The notes beneath the pieces are model-generated. The model was not told the DNA's origin, did no database searches, and was given only the letters and a program-made list of their open reading frames with translations. The position numbers were made by a program, and so were the translations under genes. 64,000 nucleotides of DNA. It comes from Nitrospirota bacterium. GTDB lineage: Bacteria; Nitrospinota_A; UBA7883. The stretch covers positions 62,001 to 126,000 of the forward strand of contig JAJRZK010000058.1 of NCBI GenBank assembly GCA_024275315.1. Direction: 5' to 3'. Below, one piece after another: positions 26,674 through 35,856 of this stretch. Numbering within the stretch: position 1 is the first letter of the stretch; each line of letters starts with the position of its first letter.

Positions 26674-27498
26674 TTACATGCCTTTTTCGAGGCGGCGCAC
26701 GGTGAACAGGTCTTTGTCCAACGGCTTGTTGAAACTGATATTGCTCTGCTTAAGGATGGTCTTATGCAAGGTGATCTTTCCTTTTTTTGTGGTCATGTGC
26801 GTTTCCGTGGCCACCCATATGCCATCGATCAGCTCCAGTTTCCTCACATCCAGATATTTCAGTTTTGAGCCGTCTTTTACCCAGTTGACGGCTCGGATAA
26901 CCACATAGTTGTCCTGGCGCACAAAAACCACCGACTTGGTGTACCCTGATTCGTCGATCACATCTTTGGATCGGGGAACGGCCTGTATTACCCAGGTTTT
27001 GACCCCTTTTACATCCTGCTCCTTCAAAAGCTTGTAATCATATTTTCCGATGGGTCTTTTTGTCATGTCGTAATAGTTGAAATCGGACCCCATGAAACTG
27101 CCCGATTTGTCGTCGTTGGCGATACGCTTGGTCTTGTTCAGGGCCGGCAGGTAGAGCCACTGGTCGTCGCTTCTTTCGTCATTGTCATAGTCGTATGTCA
27201 AAAAGCCGGTGTTTTTCACATCCGCCGGGCTGGCGAAAAACAGCAGTTTATACGTATCCTTCCCGAAATCCTTGGAGAAGGAGCGAATCTTGCGGATTCT
27301 TTTTTTCCCGCGCTTGTCGATCAGCGTCATCTCCATGTCGGAGATCATGTTGTCCCCGTCATCCCTGTCGTCCACTTTTTGAATGATAGACCTGGCCTTC
27401 GGGTCGTCCGCCATGGCGGGGACGGCGTGCGTAATGGACGAGACAAAAACCAGACCCATAACGGCCGCCAGACGCACGGTGGGGGTTTTGAATTTCAT
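26674..27498 (-). CDS. LolA-like outer-membrane lipoprotein-sorting protein
   Basis: A 274-residue periplasmic protein with a signal peptide ending at about AMA (residue 31). The start is ATG 27498, preceded by GGAGG at six bases; an upstream ATG would add a non-secretory extension. SDMEMTLID, WLYLPALNKTKRI and GSDFNYYDM are features of the COG2834-type lipoprotein-sorting family, a half-barrel that carries lipid or lipoprotein. It lies between the RND gene and the DUF1302 gene, 11 bp from the latter. Its ligand is probably handed between the pump and the outer membrane. Confidence 0.88.
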   Translation of the reverse strand: MKFKTPTVRLAAVMGLVFVSSITHAVPAMADDPKARSIIQKVDDRDDGDNMISDMEMTLIDKRGKKRIRKIRSFSKDFGKDTYKLLFFASPADVKNTGFLTYDYDNDERSDDQWLYLPALNKTKRIANDDKSGSFMGSDFNYYDMTKRPIGKYDYKLLKEQDVKGVKTWVIQAVPRSKDVIDESGYTKSVVFVRQDNYVVIRAVNWVKDGSKLKYLDVRKLELIDGIWVATETHMTTKKGKITLHKTILKQSNISFNKPLDKDLFTVRRLEKGM

Positions 27499-27558
27499 GG
27501 TTGTCCTCCGAATGTCGTGAACGCGATTATTAGTGATATACATATTGATCATGGCCAA

Positions 27559-30012
27559 CTAGCCCCCGTTCGATGCGGCCATGGCAGGTGAACCGTCTTC
27601 GTCATCATCCGTGGTAGGGACGGCGACCAGCGACATGATCGCGGGGGCCAGAAAAAAATCGGCCAACAGAGCCATGATAATGGTTATTCCTGTAAGTAAT
27701 CCAAAATTGAACAGGTTATTCATGGTCGCGAACATAAAAATGAAAAACCCCAGCGACAATACCATGGTGGTCACCATCATAGCCCGGCCGGTGGTAAGCA
27801 GAGTGTTGCGTACCGCCTCGTTCACATCCCCTGTGTCGTGATGGTAGCGGCGGAAGTTGTGCATGAAATGAACAGTGTCGTCCACTGCAAGGCCTATCGC
27901 AATAGAGCCTATAAGCATCGTGAACATATCGAGCGGGAACCCGGCCGCTTTCATGAATCCCATTGTGATGATAATCGGACCCAGGTTCGGGATCATGCTC
28001 AACAGACCTATTTTCAGGTCCCCTATAAAGACTATCATCATCAGGGTTATGACGATAAAAGCTATCAAATAGCTTTCCCCTGCGCTGGTGATAGCGGCCG
28101 ATAATGTCCTCGCCATAAGCGGCATCATGCCTGTGACCTTGACTTTCGCGATTCCGTCGAATGTCCTGTCCAGCTTTTTCTGGAGGGCTCCGATGAATTT
28201 GCCATACATATACGCATCGAGCCATGGCACCTTCAACGTCAGCCGGACTTTTGAGAACTGGCTGTCCACAAGGTCTTCCAGATCGTCCGAACCAGAGTTT
28301 TCAAACAATAAAAGCTCCTGTGCGATCAATTTGCGGTCATGGGGAATGGTGTAGTGGTCGTCCCGATTCTCGTTCAGGGCCCTGTTGATTTCTTTTACCA
28401 TGTCAGGAAGGGAGATGGCTTTCCCCACGAAAAGGTCGCCCTGGCGCATCTTTTCCATTTCACGCTCGAGCTTATCGAGCTTGTTCAGGAAACCCGGATC
28501 GTACAGGCCGTTTTCTTTGCCGGTATCCAATATTATTTCCGCCGCCATCGTCCCTTTCAGCTTTTCGTCCAAAAGCACCGTAGCCCGTTTGATTTCCATC
28601 GATTCCGGCAGCCACTTCATAGGGTTGTGTGAAAACCGAAGCTGTGAGGCCAGACCAAAAGATATGATAATAATGATGGCGCTGGTGATGACGATCAGCC
28701 AAGGTTTGCCGGTGGAAAAATCGGCGATCGCTGTTAATATGCGGTCCATCGTAGCTTGCCTTGCTTTTTCGGAGCTTTTTATTTCCACCCTGACTGGTAT
28801 GATGGCGATCAGGGGAGGTAAAAGCATTGTTGTGTAAATCAACGCCAGGATCACACCTGCGCTGGCGAAAATCCCCAAATCCGCCATGGGGGCGACCTCG
28901 GATGTCGAGAAGGACAGGAGACCCGCCGCGGTGGTAAGGCTTGTCATGACAATGGCCAGCCCGGAATGGCCCATTGCGTATGTTATGGCCTCCTGCTTGT
29001 CCCGGGTATGGGAGAGTCTGTGGTAAAAAACAGCCAGCACGTGCACAGAATCACCCACCCCCACAGCCAGCAGGAACGAGGGCAGAATCTGGGTCGGAAG
29101 CTTTATCGGCACGCCGAAAAACGCCATTAGCCCCACCGTGGAAAGCAACGACAGCACCACAACCAGAAGTGGCAGCACAACACCGGACAACCTTCGAAAC
29201 AATATAAAAAGAACCAGGCCTATGGTTAGTATCGCCAGGACAACGAATTTTCTCATGTCCCTTTTTATGGTTTGCTTCAGGTCGTGGATGAACACGGGAG
29301 AGCCTGCCACCATCACGGGGAAATCGGCGGAGTTGTATTTGGCGACGATCCTCCTGACGGCGTTTACTGTTTCCGAGTTTTCCGCATCGGTCAGAAATGG
29401 ACGATCCTGATTGGCCGATGGTTCTATCTTCGTATCCTCAAAGCCTTCCAGGGCCTGTTCCTCCGTTCCTTCGGAGGAATAGGCGCTCGTCTTGATCACA
29501 ATGGTGGTAAAAAGGCCGTCTTCGGAGATTATCAGGTTTTTGTATAATGGGTTGGTCAATACCCTTTGTTTGAGCGCCAATAGCCCCTCTTTGGTTTTTG
29601 GAGGATTCTCCAGGAGGTCTTCGACGATCAACTCGTCCGCCTCTCCGCGGGTGTTACGGACGTTGACCAGGCTGGTTATGTCATCGAGGTTGGGGACGTT
29701 GTTTTCCAGCTCGTCATGGAGAGTTCTAAGCCTGGCTATAAACTCCAGGTTGAAAACGTTTGCGGGTTTTATGGCGAGGATGATCATCTCGTCACGCCCG
29801 AACTGGTTCCTGAAATCGTTATAACCAACCAGTATGGGGTCTTTGTCGTGGAGAAACCCTTCCGTGGAGGTGTCCATGGTGACCTTGGGCAGGTTGGACA
29901 TGATCGCCCCAATGAAGATCAGCATAAAAGCGATTGTCTTGAGCCTGTTGTTGTACGTAAAGTGAGTTGAACGCTCGAACCATCGCCCTATTTTTTTCCT
30001 TGTTGTAGACAT
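27559..30012 (-). CDS. RND superfamily exporter (MMPL/HpnN-like)
   Basis: An 817-residue inner-membrane pump with the internal duplication of RND proteins: one helix near residue 30, a periplasmic loop (about 50-255), five to six helices, then the same again in the second half. Acidic residues inside membrane segments (for example GVGDSVHV and GLAVDDTVHFMHNF) are the proton-relay positions of the MMPL subgroup. Such pumps move hydrophobic molecules such as hopanoids or fatty lipids. It begins 3 bp after the tetR stop and its product should act with the two exported proteins downstream. Confidence 0.9.
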   Translation of the reverse strand: MSTTRKKIGRWFERSTHFTYNNRLKTIAFMLIFIGAIMSNLPKVTMDTSTEGFLHDKDPILVGYNDFRNQFGRDEMIILAIKPANVFNLEFIARLRTLHDELENNVPNLDDITSLVNVRNTRGEADELIVEDLLENPPKTKEGLLALKQRVLTNPLYKNLIISEDGLFTTIVIKTSAYSSEGTEEQALEGFEDTKIEPSANQDRPFLTDAENSETVNAVRRIVAKYNSADFPVMVAGSPVFIHDLKQTIKRDMRKFVVLAILTIGLVLFILFRRLSGVVLPLLVVVLSLLSTVGLMAFFGVPIKLPTQILPSFLLAVGVGDSVHVLAVFYHRLSHTRDKQEAITYAMGHSGLAIVMTSLTTAAGLLSFSTSEVAPMADLGIFASAGVILALIYTTMLLPPLIAIIPVRVEIKSSEKARQATMDRILTAIADFSTGKPWLIVITSAIIIIISFGLASQLRFSHNPMKWLPESMEIKRATVLLDEKLKGTMAAEIILDTGKENGLYDPGFLNKLDKLEREMEKMRQGDLFVGKAISLPDMVKEINRALNENRDDHYTIPHDRKLIAQELLLFENSGSDDLEDLVDSQFSKVRLTLKVPWLDAYMYGKFIGALQKKLDRTFDGIAKVKVTGMMPLMARTLSAAITSAGESYLIAFIVITLMMIVFIGDLKIGLLSMIPNLGPIIITMGFMKAAGFPLDMFTMLIGSIAIGLAVDDTVHFMHNFRRYHHDTGDVNEAVRNTLLTTGRAMMVTTMVLSLGFFIFMFATMNNLFNFGLLTGITIIMALLADFFLAPAIMSLVAVPTTDDDEDGSPAMAASNGG

Positions 30013-30015
30013 TTG

Positions 30016-30690
30016 TTATCTCTGTTTCTTGTTCCGCTGGTTGTTATTTATCCTGATTCCGTCGAGGATGATCCTTGCGATCTCCTCGCCGGTGCGAAGA
30101 TAGGAATCGGAGCCGGCCGGCTCCGGCGGGAGCGTTCCTGATTCGGCCATTTTTTTGCGCACCGGCCCGCTGGCTACATAAAAATTGATCGCCCCTATTA
30201 TCATCATATGTGTCTGGAGCAAATCGACGGCGGAAAAAATCCCCTGTTCCCGCCCCTGATCCAGGATGGTTTTGAGCACGGCTATGATACGCGTCATCTG
30301 TTCCAACACTTCTTTTGGGAGATTTTTCCCATGAGAAGCGATCTCTCTTAAAATGATGGGAGTAAAATGCCTGGAGGCGATTATGTTGCGCGCTATGGTT
30401 GTGACATAAACCCTGAACCGCTCATCGACCGGTCCGGTTTTGCCCACGTTTTCCGCCACCTGGTCTGCTATGGGAACGAGGACTTGCCGGAGCACTTCGG
30501 TGTAAAGCGCCGATTTATCCCCGATGCGATAATATATGGTGGCCTTGTTCACACCCGCGTCTGACGCGATTTGATCCATCCTGGCGCCGCCGAACCCGTT
30601 ATTGGCGAAATTTTTTGCAGCGGCTTCCAGGATGGCGTTTGTCGAATCGGCCCCTCGTGAAGCAATGGCTTTTTCAGCAATAGACGCCAT
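30016..30690 (-). CDS. TetR-family transcriptional regulator
   Basis: A 224-residue repressor. The N-terminal helix-turn-helix (about residues 15-62) shows AAKNFANNGFGGARMDQIASDAGV and ATIYYRIGDKSALY, the canonical TetR recognition helix and following segment. The C-terminal ligand domain is variable. It heads the RND operon and probably represses it from the palindrome upstream (30721-30749), with an amphipathic lipid or drug as inducer. A fatty-acid type ligand is only a guess. Confidence 0.9.
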   Translation of the reverse strand: MASIAEKAIASRGADSTNAILEAAAKNFANNGFGGARMDQIASDAGVNKATIYYRIGDKSALYTEVLRQVLVPIADQVAENVGKTGPVDERFRVYVTTIARNIIASRHFTPIILREIASHGKNLPKEVLEQMTRIIAVLKTILDQGREQGIFSAVDLLQTHMMIIGAINFYVASGPVRKKMAESGTLPPEPAGSDSYLRTGEEIARIILDGIRINNNQRNKKQR

Positions 30691-31144
30691 GCGCGATCCT
30701 CAAAAAAGAGCGTTATATAACTAACCAGTCAGTTTAACCGTATGGTTAGCATGACGCTTCTTTTCAGGGATGTCAAATAGTTTTCCTGAATATTCCGACG
30801 TAACAAGCAAAAAACAGAGGATCAATCAGTTGTCGCACGCGCTTTTTTCAAAAAGATGGCTTCGGTGGTCCATGGCGTTTTAGATGGCTTTTCATCCTGC
30901 CGTGATTATCACAACGCCTGGCCGCAGGCCACGGCGCATTCCTCAGCGCCATACCGGACCGGCGATCAAATGTGTCAATGGCCGATCTTTCGCTGTTGAC
31001 AAGCTTCGGGTGGGGAAAAAAAATTGTTTGGTTTTACGCAGGTTTTGTACAATGATAGCAAGCGGCCGGGAAATTACCGTTTTAGGAAATAGAAATAAAC
31101 AGTCAGACATACTCGATAACGCGGGAGGGGCTTAGGAGAATTAT
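30691..31144. other. Divergent intergenic region between tetR operon and oxidoreductase genes
   Basis: 454 bp without a convincing gene. The left part contains the TetR operator and the right part a weak promoter candidate (TTGTTT at 31024-31029, 18 bp, TACAAT at 31048-31053) and a good AGGAGA ribosome site just before 31145. Nothing else is recognisable. Confidence 0.55.
30712..30749. promoter_or_regulatory. Probable TetR operator
   Basis: CTAACCA at 30721-30727 and its exact reverse complement TGGTTAG at 30743-30749, separated by 15 bp, lie 30-60 bp upstream of the tetR start. A 10-bp palindrome GTTATATAAC (30712-30721) abuts it. Size and place fit an autoregulatory TetR-family operator; binding is inferred. 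Confidence 0.65.
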
Positions 31145-32140
31145 ATGACACAACTTCCGATAACCAACGAACGTGGTTTCTTTGAGATCAGGATGGAGTC
31201 CGTAGGCGGATTTGGAGCGAACCTCGCCGGAAAGATACTCGGCGAGGCTGGCATCCTGGGAATGGGTTATAACGGGTCGAACTTTTCCAGCTATGGTTCG
31301 GAAAAGAAGGGTAGCCCGGTGAAATCCTTTGTACGGTTTTGCGCGCCGAACGTCAACGTCCGGGTCAACAGCCCCGTAACCGAGCCGCATATCCTGGTTA
31401 TTTTCGCTGAGAGCATGCTCGACACACCCGGTTTGCTTTCCGGAGCCGGCAAGGATACCACGGTGATAATAAACACTGCCATGACCCCGGACCAGGCGAG
31501 GGACAGGATAAAGCTTCAATGCGGGTCGGTGGTGACCCTGGATGCGATGAAAATAGCTATCGAAGAGAAAACCAGGGTGAACACGGCGTTATTGGGCGCC
31601 ATTTCGGCGACCTCCGGCTTTATCGACCCGGAGGCGATAAAGCTCTATATAAAGAAGAACCTGGGCAAGAAATACGCCTTCCTTATCGAGCCAAACCTGA
31701 AAACGTTCGACCGGGGCATGGTGGAATTTTCCAAAAAGTTTTTTGACGATGACGGGAAATATCCCGCCCAGCCTTTCAGGCGGGAAGGCCAGAAGATAGG
31801 CTACATGAACCAGCCAATCGGCGGGGTGATCGTCAACCCGGGCAACTCGATCCACAAGGATCTGACCGTATCCAGGTCAGGCTGGGCGCCGGTATTGATC
31901 AAAAGTAAATGTACTTCCTGCGGTGAATGCGATATCACGTGTCCCGATTACTGTTTTGAATGGGTCAGGGAAAAGAACAAAAAAGGCAAGGAGGCGCAGG
32001 TGCTTGCCAGGATAGACTACAAACACTGCAAGGGATGTCTGCGGTGTGTGGAGATTTGCAAGTTCGATGCGCTTGTCTCCAGGGTGGAGTCGGATGTCGA
32101 CAAGAAAATCATAGAAGACGGATTTACGGAATTAACTTAA
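31145..32140 (+). CDS. 2-oxoacid:ferredoxin oxidoreductase, fused gamma-delta subunit
   Basis: A 331-residue polypeptide. Residues 1-190 are the gamma (catalytic-accessory) domain, starting with IRMESVGGFGANLAGKIL. Residues 250-331 are a 2[4Fe-4S] ferredoxin (delta) with ligand sets Cys256/259/262/266 and Cys295/298/301/305. In ordinary four-subunit enzymes these are separate proteins. Electrons from oxidative decarboxylation (or for reductive carboxylation) pass through the two clusters. The partner alpha-beta protein is encoded 78 bp downstream. The specific acid (pyruvate, 2-oxoglutarate or another) is not decided by sequence reading. Confidence 0.9.
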   Translation: MTQLPITNERGFFEIRMESVGGFGANLAGKILGEAGILGMGYNGSNFSSYGSEKKGSPVKSFVRFCAPNVNVRVNSPVTEPHILVIFAESMLDTPGLLSGAGKDTTVIINTAMTPDQARDRIKLQCGSVVTLDAMKIAIEEKTRVNTALLGAISATSGFIDPEAIKLYIKKNLGKKYAFLIEPNLKTFDRGMVEFSKKFFDDDGKYPAQPFRREGQKIGYMNQPIGGVIVNPGNSIHKDLTVSRSGWAPVLIKSKCTSCGECDITCPDYCFEWVREKNKKGKEAQVLARIDYKHCKGCLRCVEICKFDALVSRVESDVDKKIIEDGFTELT

Positions 32141-32221
32141 ATCTCAGGCGAACTCGGGCGCATGACCCTGGATTGTTGTGCGCCGTGTTTATAGGTTACG
32201 CCAAATTTGGGAGAATAATTG

Positions 32222-34519
32222 ATGAGTTCCAATACTGAAACGGGCCGGAAGGCCTCTACGGGTACAGCCGCCCAGGTCACTGATTTTCGATCGGGCAACG
32301 AGATGTCCTCGCTGGCGGCCGCCCACGTCAACTTTCACATCATGGGATATTATCCCATCACCCCATCCACGGAGGTTGCGGAATATCTTGACGAGATGGG
32401 CGCCAACGGCGAGCATGAGGTCCACCTTATCCCCGGCGACGGTGAACATGGCGCCGCCGGTATATGTTATGGCGCCACTACCGCGGGGGGGCGCGTTTTC
32501 AACGCCACGTCGGCCAACGGTCTCCTGTTTTCCCTGGAACAGTTGCCGGTTCAGTCCGGCACCCGGTACCCGATGGTGCTCAACCTGGTTTGCAGGTCTG
32601 TCTCCGGTCCGCTGGATATTCGCGGCGACCATTCCGACCTCATATCCACCATGGACATGGGCTGGATCATCCTGTGCGCCAAGGACCCGCAAACAGTCTA
32701 CGACATGGTGATACTGGCCGTGAAAATAGGTGAGCTGGCCGAGGTGCGTCTTCCTGTCATAGTGGCCGACGACGGCTTCTTCACTTCGCATCAGAAACGC
32801 CGGGTGCAGTATTTTGAAGATTTGAAGGTGGTAAAGGATTTTGTTGGTGAAGTAAAACAGATAAACTCCTCTGTTGAGCCGACCAACCCCATCACCATCG
32901 GTCCCTACATGAACGATCCGGATCAGATAAACAATAAAAAGCAGCTTTCCATGGCGATGGCGGCTTCGGAAACACTGATCCCGAAAGTGTTCGAGGAATG
33001 GGAGAAGCTGACCGGACGCAGATACAATCCGCTGGAAACCTACATGATGGAAGACGCCGAGACGGCCATATTCATCATCAACTCCGCGGCGGACACCGTG
33101 ATGGACATCGTAGACGAGCTTCGATCGCAGGGCAAGAAGGTCGGGTGTCTCTACCCGACGGCGCTTCGTCCCTTTCCCAGCGAGCAGGTGCGTAAAGCGT
33201 GCAAAAACGTCAAAGCGCTGCTGGTGGCCGAACGGGCCGACTCGTATGGCGCCCACGGGGGGAGGGTGTGCAACGAAATCAAGGCCGCGCTGAAGGACGA
33301 CCCGGACAACAGGACCATGGTGATCTCGCGCATCTACGGCCTGGGCGGGAAAGATTTCTTTGACGAGGACGCCCGTACCTTGTTCGAGCTGACGTTCGAC
33401 GCGGTCAAAAGAGGCAAGGTGGTAGTGCCATACGACTATTTGGGAGCCGATCCCGGCGATCCGGATTATAAGCCGCCCAAGGGACTCCCCGTCCTTACAG
33501 AGCAACAGCAGTCCCCCGGGATACTGAAGGTTTATGAGGACGAAAAAACCGGAAAAATAGAGGTGAAAGGGGTCAAGCAACGCGACCTGACCGAAATGCC
33601 CTGCAGAATAGCGCCGGGACATGGCGCCTGCCCGGGGTGCGGTATCTTCCCGAGCGTGGGAACGTTCCTGAAAGGTATAGAAGGTTTTGTCGTTATGCTG
33701 TGGCACACCGGATGCGGGATGGTGGTCACCACCGGCTATCCGAACACGTCGTTCGCCATCACCTATATCCATAACCTTTTTCAGAATGGCGCGGCGACTA
33801 TGTCCGGTGTGGTGGAGATGTACAAGGAGCGCCAGAGACGGGGGGAAATTCCTCAGGATCAGGATATCACCTTCGTCATGGTCACCGGTGACGGGGGGCT
33901 GGATATCGGGCTGGGCCCGGCGCTTGGCACGGCGTTTCGTAACCACAACATGATTATTCTCGAATACGATAACCAGGGTTATATGAACACCGGCAACCAG
34001 ATGTCTTTTACCACGCCTCTGGGGCACTCCACATCCACTTCCAATATCGGAACCGTCGGGCGTGGCAAGACGTTCAATCACAAGGATTCCGCGCAGTTGT
34101 TCGCTTCGTGCCATATCCCATACGTGTTTACAGCGTCGGAATCCATGTACAAGGATCTGATCCGCAAAGCCGCGAAGGCCCAGTGGTACGCCAAAAACGA
34201 GGGGCTGGTTTTTGGCCAGCTGTTCTCCGATTGCCCCCTGAACTGGCGCCATCCGGACCATAACGGACAGGAGATCATCCAGGCTGGTATTGATTGCAAC
34301 TTTTTCCCTCTGTATGAAGTGGAGCGGGGTGTGACCACGCTCAACTATGACCCGGAAGCCAAGGGCAAGAAGGTCGCCGTGACCGAATGGCTCAAGTATA
34401 TGGGCAAAACCAAGCACATGCTCAAGCCGGAGTACAAGGATATCGTCGACAGGTTCCAGAAAGAGGTGGACAGAAGGTTTAACCGTATCAAGGCCATGAG
34501 CGAGCATCCGGACCTGTAG
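32222..34519 (+). CDS. 2-oxoacid:ferredoxin oxidoreductase, fused alpha-beta subunit
   Basis: A 765-residue fusion. The N-terminal alpha part begins FRSGNEMSSLAAAHVNFHIMGYYPITPSTE, split here as the PITPST motif (about 45) of PorA. Residues from about 460 are the beta part with CPGCGIFPS (Cys ligands of a proximal cluster, about 470) and the thiamine-diphosphate motif GDGGLDIGLG (about 556). Together with the upstream gene this makes a complete enzyme from two polypeptides that joins or splits acyl-CoA and CO2 using ferredoxin. ATG 32222 follows GGGAGA; a TTG at 32219 is less likely. A palindromic terminator lies 30 bp downstream. Confidence 0.9.
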   Translation: MSSNTETGRKASTGTAAQVTDFRSGNEMSSLAAAHVNFHIMGYYPITPSTEVAEYLDEMGANGEHEVHLIPGDGEHGAAGICYGATTAGGRVFNATSANGLLFSLEQLPVQSGTRYPMVLNLVCRSVSGPLDIRGDHSDLISTMDMGWIILCAKDPQTVYDMVILAVKIGELAEVRLPVIVADDGFFTSHQKRRVQYFEDLKVVKDFVGEVKQINSSVEPTNPITIGPYMNDPDQINNKKQLSMAMAASETLIPKVFEEWEKLTGRRYNPLETYMMEDAETAIFIINSAADTVMDIVDELRSQGKKVGCLYPTALRPFPSEQVRKACKNVKALLVAERADSYGAHGGRVCNEIKAALKDDPDNRTMVISRIYGLGGKDFFDEDARTLFELTFDAVKRGKVVVPYDYLGADPGDPDYKPPKGLPVLTEQQQSPGILKVYEDEKTGKIEVKGVKQRDLTEMPCRIAPGHGACPGCGIFPSVGTFLKGIEGFVVMLWHTGCGMVVTTGYPNTSFAITYIHNLFQNGAATMSGVVEMYKERQRRGEIPQDQDITFVMVTGDGGLDIGLGPALGTAFRNHNMIILEYDNQGYMNTGNQMSFTTPLGHSTSTSNIGTVGRGKTFNHKDSAQLFASCHIPYVFTASESMYKDLIRKAAKAQWYAKNEGLVFGQLFSDCPLNWRHPDHNGQEIIQAGIDCNFFPLYEVERGVTTLNYDPEAKGKKVAVTEWLKYMGKTKHMLKPEYKDIVDRFQKEVDRRFNRIKAMSEHPDL

Positions 34520-34549
34520 GATCACGGCTCGATAGGGGTTGTATAGGCG

Positions 34550-34578
34550 AAATACCGTTAACAATGTTAATGGTATTT
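34550..34578. terminator. Bidirectional intrinsic terminator
   Basis: Thirteen-base-pair stem (34550-34562 with 34566-34578, one G-U pair, loop AAT) rich in A-T at its base, followed by TTATTCTTC on the plus strand and preceded by T-rich sequence on the minus strand side. It lies exactly between the convergent oxidoreductase and mrr genes, touching the mrr stop codon. Confidence 0.75.
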
Positions 34579-35492
34579 TATTCTTCAATAAAGTAGTCGC
34601 TATCGATCTTCTTTATTTCATACGACTCTTTGAGAGCTACGCCAACATTGTGGTCGATCATAAGGTTGGCCAAACGCTGACCATCAACAAGGATAACTCG
34701 TGTATCGACCATAGACGAATACTTCTTGGCCTCGGCTGTAAAATTGGATGTTGTGATAAAGACACCCTTTTTTGCGCGTTTACCTTGAAGAGCTCCAACG
34801 AACTTTTGAATTTCAGGGCGCCCAACAGAGCCTTCCCATCTCTTAGCCTGAATGTAGATGAGGTCGAGGCCAAGCTTATCTTCACTGATGGTTCCATCAA
34901 TGCCTTCGTCACCGCTTTTGCCGATGGCAATACCCGCCCGTGATCCTCCTGCTTCTCCGTACCCCATTTGGAGAAGGAGGTCAACAACCAATTGTTCAAA
35001 GAACGAAGGGGACATTTGCATGACCGAAGATAAAAGTTCGGAAACCAAAGTAAGACGCAGGTCTTTATAACCTAGCGCCATAAGCTCTTCTGGTGTTTTG
35101 TATTCAATATTCTCTTTTTCTTTTTTTGTATCATCGTTTGTAGCGCTCTTGGCTGTATGGAATTCGAGGAACTCTTCAAATTGTTTTAAGTAACTTACAT
35201 TTAAGACAGGAGGCGGATTTTGAAGGACACTTTTGCCCTTTTCAGTAATCTGAAAAACGGCTCTTGCTGGTTGAGTAAGAAGACCTGCTTTTTTTAGATA
35301 AGTTTTCGCCCAATAGGTCCTGTTAGTAAAGATTGCCTGACGTCCACTGGGTAGCACTTCTTCGCGCTCTTCAAGAGATAAGTTGAATACATCAGCCAAT
35401 GCGTCAACTGCATCCTTGTTAGAATGCGGCTCTCCGTCTCCGGCAAGCTTGAGTAAAGGCAAAAATATCTGTTGGAAGTCAGGTATTGGCAT
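34578..35492 (-). CDS. mrr: Mrr-type restriction endonuclease (type IV)
   Basis: A 304-residue protein, the same length as E. coli Mrr. The N-terminal winged-helix Mrr_N domain occupies about residues 5-95. The C-terminal catalytic domain shows GDEGIDGTI (Asp199) and YIQAKRW (Gln215, Lys217), the modified PD-(D/E)xK core. Mrr cuts foreign or modified DNA. Its codon use and the flanking sequence are visibly more A+T-rich than neighbours, and it stands alone against the direction of both flanks, so recent acquisition is likely. No partner methylase is present. Confidence 0.9.
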   Translation of the reverse strand: MPIPDFQQIFLPLLKLAGDGEPHSNKDAVDALADVFNLSLEEREEVLPSGRQAIFTNRTYWAKTYLKKAGLLTQPARAVFQITEKGKSVLQNPPPVLNVSYLKQFEEFLEFHTAKSATNDDTKKEKENIEYKTPEELMALGYKDLRLTLVSELLSSVMQMSPSFFEQLVVDLLLQMGYGEAGGSRAGIAIGKSGDEGIDGTISEDKLGLDLIYIQAKRWEGSVGRPEIQKFVGALQGKRAKKGVFITTSNFTAEAKKYSSMVDTRVILVDGQRLANLMIDHNVGVALKESYEIKKIDSDYFIEE

Positions 35493-35856
35493 TTTGTATA
35501 TGTCTAATAATTATGATTAAAATACATACGTTACAGTTGATCTTCCCCCGTAGGACACTTTCCTAAGAAACTCTCGCCACTATAGCTTCATGCCTGGCTG
35601 GTGACAAATAATCAGGGGCGGAGAGTGAAACGCAATCATTTACTTCACAGTAATCGCCAGTCTGGTTCGGGCCAGTGTGGGCAGGTGGGATGCGGATCGT
35701 CTATTTACGTCAAAACCTGCGACGTCGTCGCGTGGCGTGTCTGTTTTCCCGCTCCTTTATTTCCTGGCCTTTCGCGCTATTGACGGCTCCGGTGTGCTAT
35801 AAAAAGCACGACGAGTTGAAATGACACAAGGTTTACCTGCGTTGGAATGGTAGGGG
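35493..35856. other. Intergenic region between mrr and kinase gene
   Basis: 364 bp with no supported gene. The part next to mrr is A+T-rich, as mrr itself, while the right half returns to the local composition. I see no transfer RNA, repeat boundary or attachment site that would mark insertion. Confidence 0.5.

Noticed and set aside
32189-34588. An open frame of 799 codons on the minus strand opposite the alpha-beta oxidoreductase
   Set aside because: It mirrors a real gene with strong motifs on the plus strand, has no recognisable domain or ribosome site, and arises from G+C-rich third positions.
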